Below are positions 59,103-64,000 of a DNA stretch of 64,000 bases, piece after piece. The notes under the pieces are model-generated. The model was given only the letters and a program-made list of their open reading frames with translations. It searched no databases and had not been told where the DNA came from. The translations under genes were made by a program, and so were the position numbers. Origin of the DNA: Chromobacterium phragmitis (GTDB lineage: Bacteria; Pseudomonadota; Gammaproteobacteria; Burkholderiales; Chromobacteriaceae); NCBI RefSeq assembly GCF_003325475.1, contig NZ_CP029495.1, forward strand, positions 1 through 64,000, given 5' to 3'. The number at the start of each line of letters is the position of its first letter. Within the stretch, counting starts at the first letter, position 1.

Positions 59103-60638
59103 TCAAACGCTCGCCGCGGCGGGGGCCGCCGTGCTGGCCTTGAACATCGAATACCCCATTGCGGCCTCGTAGCCCGATCCCGCCACCCAGGCGCTGAGAA
59201 AGCTGACGCCGGCCACGGGAAAGCGGTGGTTGATCAAAGCCGGCGCGGCATCCGGCGCCACCAGCGCGCCATAGCCCGACCCCGCGGTATTGTTGGTGTA
59301 TCGCTGGTAGGTATGCGGACTGGACAGCTCCGCGTAAACGATATGGTCCGACAAATCCGGGAAGTGCCTGCCCACGCGCTCCAGCAGCGCTTGCTGCCCG
59401 CGTTTTTTCTTGGCTCTGTATTCGGGCGTTTTCCGACGCGGCCAGTGCCGCGGATCATCCAGGGCATTGACGATCACCACTCTGCCGCCGCTTGCGTCCA
59501 GCGCGTGATAGTTGGTGATTTCCAAAGACGAGCGCTGCCAATAGGCTTCTTCGGCCAGCGTCACGTTCACAGGGTCGGCGCGCGAGCGCTCGCGCGCGCT
59601 CCACGCGGCGTCCGGATCATCGGCCAGCAACATGGTTTCCGCATGCGGCAGCCCCAGGCGGGCCGGGTCTTCGTCCAACACCAAGTAAAGCGTGCTGGTG
59701 GCATTGGCCGGCCGAATCCGGGACACGAGCTGCCGCGAGGCCTCCAACTCCGGCATGGGTTCGAACAACTGCTCCAGCGCATAGACCGGCGAGGCGTTGA
59801 CCAGAACCTCCCGCGCCAGGAACTCGCCCCTGTCGGTCGCCACCCCGGTCGCGCGCATGCTGCTCTTGTCCACCAGAATGCGCTCGACGTTGACGTTCAG
59901 CACCACCTCTCCGCCACGCGCCCGAATCTGCTCCACCAGCAGATTGGACAAGCGTTGCGAGCCGCCGTCCATGTAGGCGCTGCGCATGTACAGATTGGCG
60001 TAGACCACATGGAGGAAGTACAGGTAGCTGCACTGTTCCGGGAATGAGCCGACATAGATAGATGGCAGCGCCAGCAGCTCGCGCAGCTGCGGATCGTCGA
60101 ACATTCGCCGCAATGCGTCCCGCACCGTAATGTTCTTCAGATGCTTGCGGGCATACCGCATCGCGGCGAAGTCCGGCTCGTATCGCCCCTGCAGCATTTC
60201 AAACTGCAAATAACCGTTCTTGCCATGCACGGCGATATCGTCGAAAAACCGCAGCAGGCCTTCGCGTTGGCCGGGAAATGCCTGGAGCAAGCCAGCCAGC
60301 GCCTGCTCCGGCGATTCCGACACCTCCAGCCATAGCGGTCCGGCCGCCTGGAACAAGACCGGCGAAAAATGCAGACGGATCTGCCCTTCCAATCCCAGCG
60401 AGCGGAACACCTGCCTCAAGTTGCCTTGCTCGCCCATGCCGGACAGCTTGTGCAAGCTGCAATCGAAGCGCGCGCCCTGCTTCGGTCTCACGAACTCGCT
60501 CGAGTATCCCCCCGCCACTGTATGCTGCTCCAGCAGCAAGACCCGCAAGCCCGGGCGTTGCGCGGTCAGGGCCGCCGCGTAAGTCAGAGCGGCGATGCCG
60601 GAGCCGACGCAAACGATGTCCCAGACCGCCTCGCTCAT
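59103..60638 (-). CDS. CrtI-like FAD-dependent oxidoreductase
   Basis: A 511-residue protein of the phytoene-desaturase/retinol-saturase type amine oxidase family. It has the dinucleotide motif IVCVGSGIAALTYAAALTAQ near the N-terminus, LLLEQHTVAGGYSSEF and a C-terminal GVSFLSAWVAGSGYEAAMGY FAD region. The middle is family-like (MDGGSQRLSNLLVEQIRARG, GGEVVLNVNVERILVDKSS). I chose the ATG at 60638, overlapping the AurF-like gene stop. It likely introduces or isomerises double bonds in an acyl chain, but the substrate is unknown. Confidence 0.8.
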   Translation of the reverse strand: MSEAVWDIVCVGSGIAALTYAAALTAQRPGLRVLLLEQHTVAGGYSSEFVRPKQGARFDCSLHKLSGMGEQGNLRQVFRSLGLEGQIRLHFSPVLFQAAGPLWLEVSESPEQALAGLLQAFPGQREGLLRFFDDIAVHGKNGYLQFEMLQGRYEPDFAAMRYARKHLKNITVRDALRRMFDDPQLRELLALPSIYVGSFPEQCSYLYFLHVVYANLYMRSAYMDGGSQRLSNLLVEQIRARGGEVVLNVNVERILVDKSSMRATGVATDRGEFLAREVLVNASPVYALEQLFEPMPELEASRQLVSRIRPANATSTLYLVLDEDPARLGLPHAETMLLADDPDAAWSARERSRADPVNVTLAEEAYWQRSSLEITNYHALDASGGRVVIVNALDDPRHWPRRKTPEYRAKKKRGQQALLERVGRHFPDLSDHIVYAELSSPHTYQRYTNNTAGSGYGALVAPDAAPALINHRFPVAGVSFLSAWVAGSGYEAAMGYSMFKASTAAPAAASV

Positions 60639-61537
60639 ACAATCCCCAGTTCTGCGAACCACTGGTCCAGTTCCGCGAAGCGCTCGCTGTTCAAACGCTG
60701 GTTGTTGGCCGACCCTCTCACCAGCGCGATCGCTTCCTCATCGCCCGGCTGTATCGGGAAGACAAAGGAGGTGTGCTTGGAGATTTCACTGTTGAAGGTC
60801 ATCTCCGCCTTGAAATGGCGCAGCAGCTGGCCGATTTGCGCTCGCATCGCCGCCAGCTCCGCCTCGGGAGCGGTATCGAAAAAGTGCTCGACAATGCGCT
60901 TGCCGAACGCGATATGACGCACTTCCTCGATATGATGCTCGTGGAACATCATCTTGGTCAGCGGCTCCACCCCCGGAGACTGGGTCAGATACATCGCGCT
61001 CAGCTCCGCGGCCCACTCGATCATCAGCGTCCACAGGATGCCGATCACCGGGTTCATCATCGGCAGCTTCTCCACAAAGCTGCCGTAGGCGCCGCCAGGC
61101 GGCTGGAACAGCTCCAGTCCCGCCATCTTCATGTAACGCCGGAACATCAGGGTATGCGTGATCTCCTCCCGGGAGAAAATCATCAGGTACTCATACACCT
61201 CGGGCGACAGGTCGAATCGAAAACGATTGATGTAGCCGACATACAGCGGCGGCAACGTCTGCTCCAGCCAGATGAACATCGACACATCGCGGGCGGTTTC
61301 CTTCCACAGCGTTTCGTGGCGCTGTTCCGGCGTCATGGCATCCCAATAAGGCGTGCCATAGATCCAGCTGCCGGTTTCCATTTTCGGCGGCAGGCTCAGG
61401 TTGATGCCGTTCTCCCACGGCAGCACGCTCTCCAGCTCCATGGTTTTGCGGTGCGAAGCGCGGATCAGCGTTTGCACCTTGCGTCGGCTCTCGTCGGACA
61501 GGCCCAGCGGGTCGCGCGCAACAGTGGACGTTTCCAT
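60635..61537 (-). CDS. AurF-like diiron oxygenase
   Basis: A 300-residue ferritin-like protein of the AurF/CmlI (p-aminobenzoate N-oxygenase) family. The diiron ligand pattern is complete: Glu92 (WLEQTL), Glu125-x2-His128 in REEITHTLMF, a helical Glu (EWAAELSAMY, 174 or 178) and His201-x3-Glu205-x2-His208 in HEHHIEEVRHIAFG. Known members oxidise amines to nitro groups or hydroxylate carbon. I chose the ATG at 61537 (METSTVARDP). It lies between the ACP and FAD-oxidoreductase genes, so an ACP-bound substrate is plausible. Confidence 0.85.
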   Translation of the reverse strand: METSTVARDPLGLSDESRRKVQTLIRASHRKTMELESVLPWENGINLSLPPKMETGSWIYGTPYWDAMTPEQRHETLWKETARDVSMFIWLEQTLPPLYVGYINRFRFDLSPEVYEYLMIFSREEITHTLMFRRYMKMAGLELFQPPGGAYGSFVEKLPMMNPVIGILWTLMIEWAAELSAMYLTQSPGVEPLTKMMFHEHHIEEVRHIAFGKRIVEHFFDTAPEAELAAMRAQIGQLLRHFKAEMTFNSEISKHTSFVFPIQPGDEEAIALVRGSANNQRLNSERFAELDQWFAELGIV

Positions 61538-61550
61538 GCGTTTTCTCCGT

Positions 61551-61820
61551 TCAGGCTTCGGCTGCGTTCTTCTGAACGGACTCGGCGGCGATGTAACCGA
61601 CCAACTGGCCCATATTGGCGATCTTGCCGGAGGCGAACAAATCGGATACCAGATCGACGCCATAGCGCTTCTTCACCGACACTTGGACCTCTACGAAATC
61701 CAGGCTGTCCAGCTCCAGCGCCTCGAAGCTGGAGGAGAGCTGCACCTGATCCTCCTCGATCTCCTTCATGTCCAGGATCAGCGCTTTCAGTTCATCAAAG
61801 ATTTGGGTTTCGTTCTGCAT
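61551..61820 (-). CDS. Dedicated acyl carrier protein
   Basis: An 89-residue acidic four-helix protein with the phosphopantetheine site LELDSLDFVEVQVSVKK (Ser39). It is clearly not the housekeeping ACP: the site is preceded by SSSFEALEL and the C-terminus is Ala/Asn-rich. It is surrounded by the operon's dehydratase and oxygenase genes, thirteen and 28 bases away. A phosphopantetheinyl transferase is not visible. Confidence 0.85.
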   Translation of the reverse strand: MQNETQIFDELKALILDMKEIEEDQVQLSSSFEALELDSLDFVEVQVSVKKRYGVDLVSDLFASGKIANMGQLVGYIAAESVQKNAAEA

Positions 61821-61848
61821 GATGCTTCCTTTATCGAAGAGACAAGAC

Positions 61849-62646
61849 TCAAGGTTTGAAGCGAACCAACAGGCCCACTTCCGACTGCATGACCGGACGG
61901 CCATCCAGCCGTACGGTGAATTGGCTGAGGCCGGACAAGGTGTCCTTGCTGTTGGGCACGGTCACCGGCGCGTGCAGTTCGCAGAGGATTTCCTCAGGGT
62001 CCTTCAGCCGGCTCAGCGGCATGCGGAACAGCTCCGGCTCGACCATCACCGTGTGCGCCGTCTGCACCGTCAGGGCGGCTTCCATCAACTCATGCTGGCT
62101 GGCGATGCCGCTTATCTTCGCCAGGTCCCGGACGATGGAAAACGGCACTTCGCTGGACAGGAATTGAGAAAAAGTCAGCGCGTCCACCAACAGCCAGGCG
62201 CGGTCGAAGTCAGGAAACGCCTCCGCAAACACCGCTTTTTTCTCGCGGAACAACTGCCGGTCTATCGAAAAACCGGCTTGCTGAGCCGGAGGCGCCGCCG
62301 GCACGGAGCGATATACGCTGCCCGCCATCACCTCGGAAGCGTCATGCGTCGCGCGCAGGGAAAAACGGCTGCGCTGTTTGCCCGGCTGAATTTCCAATGC
62401 ATGCGGCAATTGACGCAGCACCGGGGAGCGGAACATGGCCTTGACCGATACCCAGTCCTCGCCCGAGTCGGCGGACAACGCCGAACTCAGCCGCTGCTTG
62501 ATATGCAGCAGCGGCAACATGCCATGCACGATGATGTCGCTGGCGCCGGTCTCCCTCGCCCGCTCCACTTCAAAATGGATGGGGTTGTAGTCTCCAGACA
62601 GCTTCGCCCAGTCCGAGATCGCCTTGTTGTCGAAACTAAGCAGCAT
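61849..62646 (-). CDS. MaoC-like dehydratase
   Basis: A 265-residue protein whose first half is a hot-dog (MaoC/FabZ-like) domain with the hydratase motif KLSGDYNPIHFEVERARETG (Asp-Asn-Pro-x-His) and IIVHGMLPLLHIKQRL. The second half looks like another, degenerate hot-dog domain without the motif (LVDALTFSQFLSSEVPFSI). It is expected to dehydrate 3-hydroxyacyl-ACP. The ATG at 62646 overlaps the ketosynthase stop by one base (TGATG), so the two are tightly coupled. Confidence 0.75.
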   Translation of the reverse strand: MLLSFDNKAISDWAKLSGDYNPIHFEVERARETGASDIIVHGMLPLLHIKQRLSSALSADSGEDWVSVKAMFRSPVLRQLPHALEIQPGKQRSRFSLRATHDASEVMAGSVYRSVPAAPPAQQAGFSIDRQLFREKKAVFAEAFPDFDRAWLLVDALTFSQFLSSEVPFSIVRDLAKISGIASQHELMEAALTVQTAHTVMVEPELFRMPLSRLKDPEEILCELHAPVTVPNSKDTLSGLSQFTVRLDGRPVMQSEVGLLVRFKP

Positions 62647-63896
62647 CAACGCGCCCTCTCTATCACCAGCGCCGCATTGGCGCCGCCGAAGCCGAAGCTG
62701 AGATTGAGGGTGGTATCCACCGTCTGGCCATGCAAATGCTCGTTCGGCAGATAGTTGAGATCGCACTCGGGATCGGACTCCAGCAGATTGGCGGTGCCTG
62801 GCAGAATGCCGGTGGCGATGGCTTTTAGGCAGATGATGGACTCGAAGCTGCCTGCCGCGGAAATCAGGTGGCCGCTGTAGGATTTGGTGCTGGATACCGG
62901 AACATGCTTCGCGTGGCTTCCCAATGCGGCCTTGATGGCGTTGGACTCGTTCAAATCGTTCAACGGCGTCGAGGTACCGTGGGCGTTGATGTAGTCGATG
63001 TCTTCCGGACGCTTTCCGGCTTGCTTGAGGGCGAACTCGATCGATTTGACGCGAGCCAGCATGTCCTCAGCCGGAGCGGTGAAATCGCGGGCGTCGGAAA
63101 AGCTGCCATAGCCTTTGATCTCGCCCAGTATCGTGGCACCGCGGTGCTGGGCATGCTCCAACTCCTCCAGGCACAGAACCGCCGCGCCCTCGGCGAGCAC
63201 GAAGCCGGAGCGGCGGCGGTCAAACGGGCAGCAGGCCCGCGCCGCGTCCTCCTGCTCTTTGCTCAAGGCGTTGAGCACATCGATATTCCAGATATTGGTT
63301 TCATTGCGCAGCGTCTCGGAACCGCCCGCCAGCATCATGCTGGCGCGACCTTGCCGGATCGCCTCGTACGCGTCGCCTATCGCGATGGTTCCGGTGGCGC
63401 AAGCCGCGATCACCGTATTCTGATACCCGCGCAGATTCCACATCAGCGTGCAGGCTCCCGTCGCGATGCTGGGCATGGAAATCAGGCTGCCCAAGGGACT
63501 GCCGAACCCCGTATCGCGGTAAGCGTCGCGAATGTCGTAAGCCTCGTCGAGGCCGCCCCACCCCGTGCCGATGATGACGCCGCACTCATGCGCCGGGTAA
63601 TGCTCCGCCATCGCCTCAGGACTGCCGAACGCCATGTCGAGCGCCTCCCGGGCCGCCACCACCGCATTTTTGGCGAATGCCGGCAACGCGCGGGAAATGG
63701 ATTTGGGAATGCCTCGATAACGCGCTTTATTTTCCTCCAGGAATGAAAAGAACTTGGCTTTGATTTGCTGGTTTTCCAACTCGTGTTTTCGATAACCCAG
63801 CTTGCCATCCATAATGGCCTGCCACGCCTCAGCGGAATTCTCTCCCAGAGAAGTCAAAGAACCATATCCGGTAACTACCACTCTACGATTTGCCAT
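62646..63896 (-). CDS. FabF-like beta-ketoacyl-ACP synthase
   Basis: A 416-residue KAS II-type ketosynthase: VVVTGYGSLTSLGENSAEAW at the N-terminus, catalytic Cys166 in VIAACATGTIAIG, His306 in NAHGTST and His343 in KSYSGHLISAAG, with a Gly-rich end NLSFGFGGANAALVIE. The Cys-His-His triad is complete, so it should condense malonyl units. It is the first gene of the operon; AAGGGAA lies just upstream, and the 104 bp left to the window edge show no other gene. Confidence 0.9.
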   Translation of the reverse strand: MANRRVVVTGYGSLTSLGENSAEAWQAIMDGKLGYRKHELENQQIKAKFFSFLEENKARYRGIPKSISRALPAFAKNAVVAAREALDMAFGSPEAMAEHYPAHECGVIIGTGWGGLDEAYDIRDAYRDTGFGSPLGSLISMPSIATGACTLMWNLRGYQNTVIAACATGTIAIGDAYEAIRQGRASMMLAGGSETLRNETNIWNIDVLNALSKEQEDAARACCPFDRRRSGFVLAEGAAVLCLEELEHAQHRGATILGEIKGYGSFSDARDFTAPAEDMLARVKSIEFALKQAGKRPEDIDYINAHGTSTPLNDLNESNAIKAALGSHAKHVPVSSTKSYSGHLISAAGSFESIICLKAIATGILPGTANLLESDPECDLNYLPNEHLHGQTVDTTLNLSFGFGGANAALVIERAR

Positions 63897-64000
63897 AACA
63901 TTCCCTTGTCGCGCATCCAGATCATTAAAAACACACTCAATTAGCCATCAAAAGACAACAATATTCCCTGCGAGATTAATCGCATCGAAATGGAACAGTC

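Noticed and set aside
60278..61822. Rightward 514-codon frame opposite the AurF-like and ACP genes
   Set aside because: Antisense shadow; the sense genes show full diiron and phosphopantetheine motifs.
1..64000. tRNA or rRNA genes as insertion sites or taxonomic anchors
   Set aside because: I saw no cloverleaf-like sequence or rRNA segment by reading; a tRNAscan-SE run would settle it.

Overview
The window looks like a chromosomal segment of a high-GC beta-proteobacterium. The long, tightly overlapping cobalamin operon, its GC-rich codon use and the housekeeping genes would fit a Chromobacterium-like member of the Neisseriales. That placement is an inference from style and gene content; no rRNA or tRNA is present to confirm it.

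Region 1 (1-23970, almost all minus strand) is a block of about 23.5 kb in which genes of an IncI/R64-type (MPF-I, Dot/Icm-like, type IVB) secretion apparatus run directly into genes of an R64-type thin type IVB pilus. In transcription order: DotI/IcmL, DotH/IcmK, DotG/IcmE, two small membrane proteins, DotN/IcmJ, DotO/IcmB, a small unknown, DotD (with a SPOR-like tail), DotC, DotB, a small membrane protein, IcmT, DotM/IcmP (TrbA), then PilL-like, PilN, PilO, PilP, PilQ, a degenerate GspE-like pseudo-ATPase, PilR, PilS, a PilT-like ATPase and PilV. The 3' end of pilV carries a shufflon-type crossover site (579-597). A convergent C-terminal cassette enters from the left edge, so an invertible tip-adhesin segment is cut by the window boundary. 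The 12-20 kb part is visibly more AT-rich than the right half, and an AT-rich motif recurs ahead of several genes; both suggest acquired DNA with several internal promoters.

Region 2 (24069-26357) holds a CysQ/IMPase-like phosphatase and a beta-helix protein of unknown role, closed by a terminator.

Region 3 (26362-52390) is an almost complete cobalamin biosynthesis and uptake locus. cobQ (minus) is divergent from cbiB-cobD. A cobalamin riboswitch (29950-30110) followed by a hairpin that buries the Shine-Dalgarno sequence then leads a 22-kb operon: Ni/Co permease, [2Fe-2S] ferredoxin, cobN with a large His-rich insertion, ChlI/ChlD-like chelatase, cobA, cbiE, a cbiX-cbiC fusion, cbiD, cbiL, cbiF, cbiG, a cbiH-cbiJ fusion, cobW lacking its usual CxCC motif, a BtuCDF-like ABC transporter, cobO, cbiA and bluB. 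Genes typical of early cobalt insertion (cbiX, cbiD, cbiG) coexist with the late-insertion chelatase (cobN plus ChlID). A strongly structured repeat element sits between cbiG and cbiHJ. No cbiT, cobU, cobS or cobT is visible.

Region 4 (52415-57504) contains a secreted SGNH/CE2-like esterase and a run of minus-strand genes: a VOC protein, an enoyl-CoA hydratase, a small 2OG-Fe(II) oxygenase-like protein, DUF4180, a membrane protein, an unknown protein and a DUF1289/CWC protein.

Region 5 (57525-63896, minus strand) is a compact operon that resembles an uncharacterised biosynthetic gene cluster: a FabF-like ketosynthase, a MaoC-like dehydratase, a dedicated acyl carrier protein, an AurF-like diiron oxygenase, a CrtI-like FAD oxidoreductase, a FabG-like ketoreductase, a 7Fe ferredoxin and a DUF3995 membrane protein. 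The window ends just upstream of it.
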